This document shows, one piece after another, positions 41,131 through 48,049 of a stretch of 64,000 nucleotides of DNA. The stretch is from assembly GCF_017874715.1 (NCBI RefSeq), contig NZ_JAGGLR010000012.1:264028-328027 (forward strand). Direction: 5' to 3'. The first letter of the stretch is position 1. Each line of letters starts with the position of its first letter. Below the pieces are notes generated by a model that made no database searches, was not told where the DNA came from, and worked only from the letters and a program-made list of their open reading frames with translations. The position numbers and the translations under genes are program-made. Origin of the DNA: Streptomyces iranensis (GTDB taxonomy: Bacteria > Actinomycetota > Actinomycetes > Streptomycetales > Streptomycetaceae).

Positions 41131-41403
41131 ATGCCTCGACACCTCACGTCCCCCGAACCCGGCGCGCACGTGACCGCGGCCCGGCCGGATGTCGCCGAGC
41201 GCGTCCACGACCCCCTCGACGACATCCGCCGGCCCGGCGACGACGCCGTCCGCCCGTACTCCGAGTCCGCCGCGCTGCTCGGCGAGGTGTGCGGCCGGGC
41301 CCCGCGCCTCGACCTCGCCCGGGGCCACGCCCGCACCGGTGACGCCCGTGCCGCCGAGTACGGCAAGGGCACCGTGCCCTGGAACGAGGAGGGCGGCGCA
41401 TGA
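41131..41403 (+). pseudogene. Truncated HisD-family dehydrogenase gene (N-terminal vestige)
   Basis: A 90-codon open frame with a good ribosome site. Residues 1-50 (MPRHLTSPEPGAHVTAARPD, then VAERVHDPLDDIRRPGDDAVRPYSE) match the N-terminal helical segment of HpsN/HisD-type dehydrogenases. Compare DPKVVERVSQMLKEIEHKGM with DAVRAYAQELDGW in the intact gene at 36568. The rest diverges and the catalytic domains are absent. The stop overlaps the SDR start (ATGA), so it may still be translated and serve coupling. It looks like a collapsed second copy of the dehydrogenase within the operon. An unrelated small protein is less likely. Confidence 0.55.
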
Positions 41404-42173
41404 GCGGCCGCACCGCACCGCTGACCGGCCGCACCGCGCTTGTCACCGGGGGAGGCAGCGGCCTCGGCCGGGCCATCACACGGTCCCTGCTCGCCGACGG
41501 GGCCCGGGTGGTGATCACGGGCCGCGACGAGACCACGCTCAAGGAGACCGTGTCGCGGCTCGGCCCCCAGGTCTCGCACCGCGTCTGCGACGTCTCCCGC
41601 CCCGACGACGTCGAGGAGCTCGCCCGAAGTCTGACCGGAGAGGAGATATCGATCCTGGTCAACAACGCCGGGGTCGCCGGGCCGGTGGCACCGCTGACCG
41701 AGATCACCCCGCAGGACTGGGACGAGGTCTTCGATGTGAACGTGCGCGGGGTGTTCCTGATGTGCCGGGCCTTCCTGCCCCCCATGACCGGGCGGGGCGC
41801 GGGCGACATCATCAACATCGCCTCGGTCTCGGGCAAACGCCCGCTCCTGCGGCGCACCCCGTACTGCGCGTCGAAGATGGCGGTCATCGGTCTCACGACC
41901 ACGCTGGCCGGCGAGGTCGGGCCGCTGGGCGTCACGGTCAACTCCCTCTCCCCCGGGCCCGTCGCGGGGCCACGCATGGAGCGCAACTTCCGTCTGGAGG
42001 CGGAGCGCACGGGCAGCACCTACGCGCAGGCCGAGCAGGCGTTCGTCGCGCGCTCCGCCCTGGGGCGGATGGTCACCGAGGACGAGGTGGGCGAGGCCGT
42101 CAGCGCGATGCTGCGCATGCGCGGACTGTGCGGGGCCGACATCGACCTCTCCGCGGGGATGGTGGCCCGGTGA
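41400..42173 (+). CDS. SDR-family oxidoreductase (3-oxoacyl-ACP-reductase-like)
   Basis: A 257-residue classical SDR with all motifs: cofactor loop TGGGSGLG near residue 16, NNAG in ILVNNAGVAGP, catalytic Ser in NIASVSGKRP, YCASK with Tyr and Lys, and SPGPVAGPRMER after it. The Arg after the first beta-strand region (ITGRDETTL) favours NADP(H). Start overlaps the preceding open frame and its stop overlaps the GTG of the aldolase (GTGA). In the cluster it probably oxidises or reduces a hydroxy/keto intermediate before aldol cleavage. Confidence 0.92.
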   Translation: MSGRTAPLTGRTALVTGGGSGLGRAITRSLLADGARVVITGRDETTLKETVSRLGPQVSHRVCDVSRPDDVEELARSLTGEEISILVNNAGVAGPVAPLTEITPQDWDEVFDVNVRGVFLMCRAFLPPMTGRGAGDIINIASVSGKRPLLRRTPYCASKMAVIGLTTTLAGEVGPLGVTVNSLSPGPVAGPRMERNFRLEAERTGSTYAQAEQAFVARSALGRMVTEDEVGEAVSAMLRMRGLCGADIDLSAGMVAR

Positions 42174-42955
42174 CGGCGCGCGGCACACCGCACCGCAGCC
42201 TCAAACAGCGCCTGGCGGACGGCGAGCGGCTGCGGGGCATCCTGCTGCGGCTCCCCTCGGAGACGCTGGTGGAGATGGCGGGGGTCGCGGGCTTCGACTA
42301 TGTCGTCATCGACTGCGAGCACGGGCCGGCCGACACGGCGCTGCTTCAACACCACCTCACGGCCGCCGCGGCGCACGGGATCGACGTGCTGGTCCGCGTG
42401 GGCTCGGCTGAGCCGGCGCTCGCGCTGCGCTGCCTCGACCTGGGCGCCGCCGGGCTGATCCACCCGCATGTGGACAGCCGCGAGGACGCCCGACGGGCGG
42501 TGGCCGCCAGCCACTACCCACCGTGGGGAGAGCGGGGTTTCGCCACCTACAGCAGAGCGGGCCGGTTCGGCACGGTCACGGCAGCCGACCATGTGGCCGC
42601 GTCCCGCGAAACCCTGGTCGTGGCGATGGTCGAGACGCGGCGTGCCTGCGCTGACGCCGACGCGATCGCCGGCACCCAGGGGGTGGACGCGGTCCTGGTG
42701 GGCCCCGCCGACCTGGCCGCGGACTGTGGCTTCCCGGAGCCCTGCGTCGTCGACGGGCTGATCGCGCGGGCGCACAACGCGGCGCGCGCCAACAAGCGCG
42801 CGGTGATGACGATCGTGCCGACCCTCGACGCCGCCCGGACCGCCGAGCGCCAGGGGGCTCAGCTGATCCTCTACAACATGGCTCATGTGCTCGTGGCCAC
42901 CTTGCGCCGCCTGGCCTCGTCCGACAGGACGAGCGCGGCCGAAGACCTCGGATGA
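42170..42955 (+). CDS. HpcH/HpaI-family aldolase
   Basis: A 261-residue class II pyruvate aldolase. Metal- and pyruvate-binding signature: YVVIDCEHGPADTALLQHHL near residue 42; then LVRVGSAEPALALRCLDLGA and GLIHPHVDSREDARRAV, followed by HYPPWGERGF and VAMVETRRA. The family cleaves 4-hydroxy-2-oxo acids to pyruvate (or oxaloacetate) and an aldehyde, typically in aromatic or sugar-acid breakdown. GTG start overlaps the SDR stop. The last codons and its TGA lie inside the first unit of a 28-bp tandem repeat that continues downstream. Confidence 0.9.
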   Translation: MTARGTPHRSLKQRLADGERLRGILLRLPSETLVEMAGVAGFDYVVIDCEHGPADTALLQHHLTAAAAHGIDVLVRVGSAEPALALRCLDLGAAGLIHPHVDSREDARRAVAASHYPPWGERGFATYSRAGRFGTVTAADHVAASRETLVVAMVETRRACADADAIAGTQGVDAVLVGPADLAADCGFPEPCVVDGLIARAHNAARANKRAVMTIVPTLDAARTAERQGAQLILYNMAHVLVATLRRLASSDRTSAAEDLG

Positions 42956-43067
42956 GACGAGCGCGGCCGAAATCCCCACCTGAGACGAGTACGGCCGAAA
43001 CCCCGGCCTGAGACGAGCACGGCCGAAATCCCGGCCTGAGACGAGCATGGCCGAAATCCCCGGTCCG
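42928..43067 (+). repeat. Five-copy 28-bp tandem repeat reaching into the aldolase 3' end
   Basis: Units begin GACGAG at 42928, 42956, 42984, 43012 and 43040, an exact 28-nt period. The consensus is GACGAGCGCGGCCGAAATCC followed by CCGGCCTGA. Copy 1 encodes the end of the aldolase and supplies its TGA; copies 2-5 are non-coding. Copies 3 and 4 can form a small GGCCG/CGGCC hairpin. There are no spacers, so it is not a CRISPR array. Confidence 0.9.
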
Positions 43068-43281
43068 ACCGGCCGGGGGCAGGCCGCCTTCGCCGACCGA
43101 CGCGCCCGATGGCGGGGGCGTCGTGTACCCCTGCGTGCCGCGGTGCCGAGCTCTCGGCTGCCGCCTTCCGGGACCGTCGCGTTCTCCCGCGACCAACCCT
43201 TGACGCCCCACATCCGGATCCTTAGCGTTCACGACCAATTCATACGCATGCACACCCCGTCCCCGCGCGATCGGAGAAGCC
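43068..43281. promoter_or_regulatory. Transporter gene leader with ATACGCAT box 3 at 43242-43249
   Basis: After the tandem repeat there is about 215 nt without a gene. The box ATACGCAT (context TTCATACGCATGCAC) lies about 35 nt before the transporter ATG, next to the ribosome site region, and matches the LacI boxes upstream of the bicupin gene. Confidence 0.5.
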
Positions 43282-44628
43282 ATGTCCGCCGCAGCGCCAC
43301 CCAGCCCAGCCGTCGACTCCCCCCAGGTCGACCTACATAAGCGGAACGCGATACGCCGAGCCATTGGCGCGGGCAGCATCGGTAATTTCGTCGAACAGTT
43401 CGACTACGGACTGTACGGCTACATGGCGCCGATCATGGCTCCGGCGTTCTTCCCCGACAGCGACAGGACCGTGGCGGTGCTGGGCACGTACGCGATCATC
43501 GCCGTCGCCTGCCTTTTCCGCCCGCTCGGCGGCACCCTCGTGGGCCGCTGGGGCGACCGGGTCGGCCGCAAGAAGACGCTGCTGTGGACCATCGTGGCCA
43601 TGGGCGTGGCCACCGCCCTGATCGGGGTCCTGCCCACGTACCAGCAGATCGGCATCGGTGCGCCGATCCTGCTCCTGCTGCTTCGCGTCGTCCAGGGCGC
43701 GGTCTCCGGCGGCGAGTATGTCGGAGCCGTCGCGTTCATCGTGGAGTGGGCGGAGCCGAACCGGCGGGCCTACTACACGTCGTACGCCTCCAACAGCTGC
43801 TTCGTCGGCACCCTCGCGGGCGCCGGTACGGCGGCCCTGACCAGCTGGGTGTTCGAGGGCCAGGCCCTGGACTCGTACGGTTGGCGCATCCCGTTCCTGC
43901 TGGCGATCCCGCTCAGCCTGGTCGGGATGTGGCTGCGTCGTCACATCGAGGAGACCCCGGAGTTCATCCGCGCGACCGAGGAAGGAACGGACGTCGTCAA
44001 GGCACCGGTCCGTGAGGCGTTGCGTTCGCAGTGGCGGCCGATCCTGGTCTTCTGCGGAATCTCGATCATGCTCGCGATCCTCTCCTACAGCTGGGTCACC
44101 TTCTATCCGCAGTACCTGACCGGCACGCTCGACCTGCCGCGCTGGATGGGCCTGGCCTCGAACGCCATCTCCATCGCCGTCCTCATCCCGACCCTGCCGC
44201 TGGCCGGCATGCTGTCGGACCGCATCGGGCGCAAGCCGATGCTCGTCACCGGCGCCATCGCCTGCATCGTGCTGGTCCCGATCGCCTTCCGGGTCGGCGA
44301 GCACGGCACCTTCGGAACCGCCGTGGCCAGCCAACTCATCTACATCGTGCCGGAATTCTTCCTCACCGGCATCGTCACCGTCTGCGCGGCCGAACTCTTT
44401 GCCACCCGCACCCGGTTCAGCGCCAGCGCCATCGCGTACAACAGCTCGTTCTCCATCTTCATGGGCATCACGCCGTTCGTCGCGACGCTGCTGGTCAGCA
44501 CCTTCGACACCATCTACGCCGTCTGGGCCTATCTGGCGGTGGCCGCTCTCCTGGCCCTGGTCGTCGTGAGCGCCTTCATGACGGAGACCTACCGGAGCCA
44601 ACTGGGCGCGGACAAGTTCGCCCGCTAG
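43282..44628 (+). CDS. MFS transporter, metabolite:H+ symporter (MHS) family
   Basis: A 448-residue inner-membrane transporter with 12 predicted transmembrane helices. It opens with GAGSIGNFVEQFDYGLYGYM, the MHS-family entry motif, then GRWGDRVGRKKTLLWTIVAM, the MFS loop 2-3 motif, and SDRIGRKPMLVTGAI in the second half. MHS proteins import organic acids such as shikimate, citrate, alpha-ketoglutarate or proline/betaine with protons. Start at ATG 43282 after GATCGGAGAAGCC. A LacI-type box lies just upstream. It is the uptake system of the cluster and argues that the substrate is a carboxylate or other polar organic acid. Confidence 0.9.
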   Translation: MSAAAPPSPAVDSPQVDLHKRNAIRRAIGAGSIGNFVEQFDYGLYGYMAPIMAPAFFPDSDRTVAVLGTYAIIAVACLFRPLGGTLVGRWGDRVGRKKTLLWTIVAMGVATALIGVLPTYQQIGIGAPILLLLLRVVQGAVSGGEYVGAVAFIVEWAEPNRRAYYTSYASNSCFVGTLAGAGTAALTSWVFEGQALDSYGWRIPFLLAIPLSLVGMWLRRHIEETPEFIRATEEGTDVVKAPVREALRSQWRPILVFCGISIMLAILSYSWVTFYPQYLTGTLDLPRWMGLASNAISIAVLIPTLPLAGMLSDRIGRKPMLVTGAIACIVLVPIAFRVGEHGTFGTAVASQLIYIVPEFFLTGIVTVCAAELFATRTRFSASAIAYNSSFSIFMGITPFVATLLVSTFDTIYAVWAYLAVAALLALVVVSAFMTETYRSQLGADKFAR

Positions 44629-44699
44629 CACAGCGGGAAGCCCGGCTCCGGCGCCCCGGCAGGCAGCCTCCACGACTACCCTCCTGACCATCCACCTAC

Positions 44700-44707
44700 A
44701 TACGCAT
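44700..44707. promoter_or_regulatory. ATACGCAT box 4 upstream of the NTF2-fold gene
   Basis: ATACGCAT (context TACATACGCATTCAC) lies 25 nt before the ATG of the NTF2-fold protein, the fourth similar site in the cluster. Confidence 0.5.
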
Positions 44708-44731
44708 TCACACCACTGGAACGGAAGCACC

Positions 44732-45730
44732 ATGCCCCTGGACCCCGTCGCGTACCTCCCCTACAAGGACCCGGACGACTTCATCCGCGAGGTGACCGAC
44801 CGCATCTGGGTCGACCGCGACATCGCCTACATCGTCGACAACTACGAGCCCGACTCGATCGTGCACACCAGCCTCGGAACCGTCGTCGGCCGTGACGGTG
44901 TCATCGAAGGCAGTACGATCCGCATGGCCAGCACGCCGGGCCACATCGGCCAGGCGGAGGACGTGGTGTGGGAGGCGCGCGGCGACGACACCTTCCTCAG
45001 CTCCCACCTGGTCTTCTCCGCCGACGAACACCTCGTGGACGGCCGCAGCGTCCGCATCCGCAAACGCACGGTGGCCAACTGCCTGTACCGACGCGGCCGG
45101 ATGGTCGAGGAGTGGGTGGTGCGCGACGAACTGGCCGACTGCCTACAGCGCGGCCTGGACCCGGCCGAGGCCGCTCGCGAGCTGACCTTCCAGGGGTACA
45201 GCGGCTCCATGCTCGACGAGCCGCCGCAAGACGTGCTGCTGAACGGGGTCAGCGGTCCGCGTCCGGACGAGTTCCGTCCCGAGTGCGAGATGGTGCTCGA
45301 GTTCATCGACGAGGTGTGGACGCGGCGCCGGCTGCACAGGGTCAAGGACTTCATGGAACGCGATCTGTTCCTCCACACGATCGGCGACCGGACCGTCATC
45401 CGCCCCGAGCGCTATCAGAGCGACCTCCTCGCCATGGTCGGCCCCTTCCCCGACGCGCGGTTCGCCGTCCGCGACATCCAGACGAACCACTCCCCGCGGT
45501 ACGGGGGCCTGCGCGTGGCCGTCCTGTGGACCATGCACGGCAGCTACCGCGGCGTCCCGGCCTTCGGCCCCCTCACCGGCCGGCCGGTCACGGTGCTCGG
45601 CGTCTCCCAGTTCCTGATCCTGGAGGGCCGCATCGTGAAGGAGGTCCGCGTCTACGACGAGATCTCGCTGCGTGCACAGATCAACGCGACACGCGAGGAC
45701 GGCTCGCAGGTCGAGGCCAACATCTACTGA
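44732..45730 (+). CDS. Two-domain NTF2/SnoaL-fold protein
   Basis: A 332-residue soluble protein made of two NTF2-like domains. Domain 1 (about 10-155) has ADEHLVDGRSVRIRKRTVAN and GRMVEEWVVRDELADCLQRG. Domain 2 (about 185-325) has CEMVLEFIDEVWTRRRLHRV, FPDARFAVRDIQTNHS and LEGRIVKEVRVYDEISLRAQ. Both carry the 'W..M/D....R' and 'I.E....D....L.Q' pattern of SnoaL-type polyketide cyclases and isomerases. In a catabolic cluster it may isomerise or dehydrate an intermediate. Last gene of the LacI cluster, ending in a strong terminator. ACGGAAGCACC precedes the ATG. Confidence 0.85.
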   Translation: MPLDPVAYLPYKDPDDFIREVTDRIWVDRDIAYIVDNYEPDSIVHTSLGTVVGRDGVIEGSTIRMASTPGHIGQAEDVVWEARGDDTFLSSHLVFSADEHLVDGRSVRIRKRTVANCLYRRGRMVEEWVVRDELADCLQRGLDPAEAARELTFQGYSGSMLDEPPQDVLLNGVSGPRPDEFRPECEMVLEFIDEVWTRRRLHRVKDFMERDLFLHTIGDRTVIRPERYQSDLLAMVGPFPDARFAVRDIQTNHSPRYGGLRVAVLWTMHGSYRGVPAFGPLTGRPVTVLGVSQFLILEGRIVKEVRVYDEISLRAQINATREDGSQVEANIY

Positions 45731-45743
45731 GCTCCCCTGACGT

Positions 45744-45781
45744 GGGCGGCCCGCCACCGAAACACCGGTGGCGGGCCGCCC
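45744..45781 (+). terminator. Strong 16-bp hairpin closing the LacI catabolic cluster
   Basis: GGGCGGCCCGCCACCG (45744-45759) pairs with CGGTGGCGGGCCGCCC (45766-45781), a perfect 16-bp stem with a 6-nt loop, 14 nt after the stop codon. Confidence 0.85.
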
Positions 45782-45789
45782 GCGTCGGT

Positions 45790-46281
45790 GCGTGCACGAC
45801 CGGGCACCGACCGGGGAGCCGGGCCGGCCCAGGCACGCAGCGAACGTCCGGCTCACGCTGCTGTGCGTCTCCCCGTGACCCTGCTTTCGCGCACCAGTGC
45901 CTGGAAGCCCCCTAAGCCCCACATGGCCCCGCGGGGGCAGGGAGTATTGACACCCTTCAAGGAGTCTGCGCCGGGACACACGATCCTGCGGGAGCGTCCC
46001 GGAGGGCATCGTGGACGGCTACGTGCGCGACAGGCTCGATGAGGTGTGGTGACCCGGCGTCGGTGCGCCAGCGGTGATGCGGGCCGCGGGTGCTTCTCCG
46101 CCGCCGTGAGGCGGCGGCCAGGGGGCGGATCAGGCGGCCTGTGCGAGCTGGTCCCGGCAGGGCCGTCGACGGTGGGCCTGGTTCACGGTGCAGGCCCGGC
46201 CGCCGGGGGCAACGTCTGCCGTGGCGGGTCGGTCGTGCCCGCGGCGGTGATCAGCGCGGGCAGGTCGGTGACGAGACGCCG
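45790..46281. other. Decayed region without a confident gene
   Basis: About 490 nt. It contains TATTGACA at 45945-45952, a consensus-like -35 element, and CGGGAGCGTCCCG at 45991-46003, a damaged version of a CebR-like palindrome, followed by a short reading frame ending IVDGYVRDRLDEVW. This may be the remains of a regulated secreted-enzyme gene. Nothing intact is seen. Confidence 0.35.
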
Positions 46282-46608
46282 TTACGAGGTGGCGCCACGG
46301 GTGCGCAGTTCTTCGTTGATGCGCTGGGCTTCTTCGAGTTGGTCTTCGAGGATGATGATGCGGCAGGCGGCTTCGATGGGGGTGCCGGCGTCGACGAGTT
46401 CGCGGGCGCGGGCGGCGATGCGCAGTTGGTAGCGGGAGTAGCGGCGGTGGCCGCCTTCGGAGCGCAGTGGGGTGATCAGGCGGTGCTCGCCCAGGGCGCG
46501 GAGGAAGGCGGGGGTGGTGCCGAGCATGTCGGCGGCCCGGCCCATGGTGTAGGCGGGGTAGTCATCGTCGTCGAACTTGTCGGCGGGGCGGGCACTGCGA
46601 GGGGGCAT
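46282..46608 (-). CDS. MerR-type helix-turn-helix regulator (short)
   Basis: A 108-residue DNA-binding protein. The MerR HTH is clear: YTMGRAADMLGTTPAFLRAL, EHRLITPLRSEGGHRRYSRY and QLRIAARARELVDAGTPIEA. A C-terminal helix EDQLEEAQRINEELRT is a short dimerisation coil; no sensor domain and no metal-binding Cys are present, so it does not look like a metal-responsive MerR. Start at 46608 (MPPRSARPAD) after AGAGG. In Streptomyces such short MerR proteins often lie near cold-shock or stress genes. A hairpin at 46638-46670 precedes it. Confidence 0.85.
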   Translation of the reverse strand: MPPRSARPADKFDDDDYPAYTMGRAADMLGTTPAFLRALGEHRLITPLRSEGGHRRYSRYQLRIAARARELVDAGTPIEAACRIIILEDQLEEAQRINEELRTRGATS

Positions 46609-46637
46609 AGACCTCTTCTTCCATAGGGACGCGTCGA

Positions 46638-46670
46638 GGGGCCCGAGTGCCGTACCGGCACCCGGGCCCC
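46638..46670 (-). terminator. Strong hairpin between a small ORF and the MerR gene
   Basis: GGGGCCCGAGTGCCG (46638-46652) pairs with CGGCACCCGGGCCCC (46656-46670), with one mismatch and a 3-nt loop. On the minus strand it follows the small ORF at 46687-46821 and precedes the MerR ribosome site, so it could terminate the former or attenuate the latter. Confidence 0.65.
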
Positions 46671-46686
46671 GAGCTTTCAACACCAT

Positions 46687-46821
46687 CTACCAGCCGACTG
46701 CGCCGGCCTTCTTGTTCCGCTGGTCCGCCTGGGAGGGCGGAAGTGCGGGGATCGCGGATGCGTGACCGGGGACCACCTTCCAATCCGGGGCCTGCGGTAC
46801 CCGGGCGGTGTGCTGCCTCAC
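46687..46821 (-). CDS. Possible small protein (about 44 residues) upstream of MerR
   Basis: A minus-strand frame reads VRQHTARVPQAPDWKVVPGH and ASAIPALPPSQADQRNKKAG, ending AVGW before TAG at 46687-46689. The composition (Pro, Gln, Asn, Lys) differs from GC-frame noise. The GTG at 46821 has no close ribosome site. An AAGGAG lies about 9 nt before an ATC codon at about 46834-46836 in the same frame, so an ATC start or a lost ATG is possible. A strong hairpin follows the stop. I cannot assign a function; it could be a peptide precursor or a decayed gene end. Confidence 0.35.
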   Translation of the reverse strand: MRQHTARVPQAPDWKVVPGHASAIPALPPSQADQRNKKAGAVGW

Positions 46822-46839
46822 CCGGGCGATCCTGATGGC

Positions 46840-47225
46840 GTCTGCTCCTTACCTCATTCGGTTACTCGGTCGTACTGCTGGATACCACGGGTACTGCATG
46901 CGGCCCCTGAGGCCGCTCGGCCCGGCAGCCAGTGACGGAACCCAGCCTTGTTCGGCCCCGCCACTCCCCTGCCGTTCCGCATCCTGCTCGACCTGCTCGC
47001 ACGGCAGTTCATCTCTGCCGTGCCCTCTCGACTTCTTGGGTACGAGGAAACACTAACCCCCGCACGCATCCATGTCTACTCTCGCCATGACAGATTTTCC
47101 CCACAGTCAGTGATGGGACTTCTGCCTCGGACACGCACGGAAGAGTGCCATCCGGGATTGAAGAACCGTCCAGCGGGCACAAGCCCGGCCCGGCGGCACA
47201 ACCGGCCCAGGCGGGGTGTGAGCGC
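46840..47225. other. Intergenic stretch, nothing recognised
   Basis: About 385 nt before the anti-sigma-kinase remnant. Several short frames exist without domain content. The region near 47040-47140 is AT-richer and may hold a promoter. Confidence 0.35.
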
Positions 47226-47644
47226 GTGAACGACACGACGACCGCCAACACGACAGCCCCCAGGCCCCCTGTCATCGTCGAAGACGACAGCCCCGCCGGC
47301 ATCCCTCGCACCCGCGACGTCGCCCGTGCCTTCGCGGACGCCCTCGACCCGGCCCCGGCCCCCGGGACCGCGGAAACCCTGGCCCTGGTGGTCTCCGAAC
47401 TCGCGACCAACGCCCTGCGCCACGGCGGCGGCCACTACACCCCCTCCACCTCAGCGCCACCGCCGACGCGGTGAACGTCGCCGTCAGCGACCTCAACCCG
47501 GCGCCCCCGCGCGAACGCACCCCCGACCTCAACGACGGCACCGGTGGCTTCGGATGGCCCATGATCCGCCGCCTCACCGGGGCCGTCACCATCACCCCCG
47601 GCCCCGGACAGGGGAAGACCATCCACTCCCGCCTCACACGATGA
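47226..47644 (+). pseudogene. HATPase-type anti-sigma/serine kinase gene with a frameshift
   Basis: Frame 1 from GTG 47226 gives RDVARAFADALDPAPAPGTA and ETLALVVSELATNALRHGGG, the N box of a GHKL-type ATPase (anti-sigma-factor kinase, RsbW/SpoIIAB-like) common in Streptomyces. After HYT near 47443 the frame changes to LHLSATADAVNVAVSDLNP and then GTGGFGWPMIRRLTGAVTIT up to TGA 47642-47644. The change falls in the run CACCCCCTCCACC, typical for slippage. Read across the shift the domain is complete, about 139 residues. So it is a recent pseudogene or a sequencing error in a homopolymer. Confidence 0.75.
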
Positions 47645-47754
47645 CCCCGCCCACGAGAGCCTTACGCCGGATGGCTGACCAACTCGGCGCGCCCCGACGC
47701 ATGACCAACCTGCGGAGGGCCAGGCCACCTCTCACACTCAGCCTGGCCACCTGA
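47641..47754 (+). CDS. Possible 37-residue peptide overlapping the kinase stop
   Basis: ATG at 47641 overlaps the kinase TGA as ATGA and opens 37 codons (MTPPTRALRRMADQLGAPRR, then MTNLRRARPPLTLSLAT). It is basic and could form one amphipathic helix. I have no family for it; the ATGA overlap alone is the reason to list it. Confidence 0.25.
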   Translation: MTPPTRALRRMADQLGAPRRMTNLRRARPPLTLSLAT

Positions 47755-48049
47755 AGCACTCACGGACCAGGCCGAGCGCTCAGTCCGATGTGACTGAGCG
47801 CCGTAGTTCGCGAGTGAGCGCTTTAGCTGGCGGGCTCCGAGCGTTGCACTTGGCGGGCACACGGGTGAAGCTGCGGTCTTGGCCAGGTGATGGTGGGGCC
47901 GCGTCGTCCGATGCACGATGTCGCGCAGGTGCCGTGGCGGCGACTGATGCGTTCGGGGGTGCCCAGGTCAAGTGAACCGAGCCCGAGATTCAAGCTGCGT
48001 TCTGGCGCGGGCTGGGACATTTGGGCCCCTGCGATCAGGAAGGATCCTG
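47755..48049. other. Intergenic stretch upstream of the PDZ protein
   Basis: About 295 nt without a recognisable gene. Minus-strand frames with FTRVPAKCNARSPPAKALTR look like decayed protein coding but match nothing I know. Confidence 0.3.

Noticed and set aside
42928..43067. 28-bp repeats as a CRISPR array
   Set aside because: The units are directly adjacent with no spacers, and there are no cas genes in the window.
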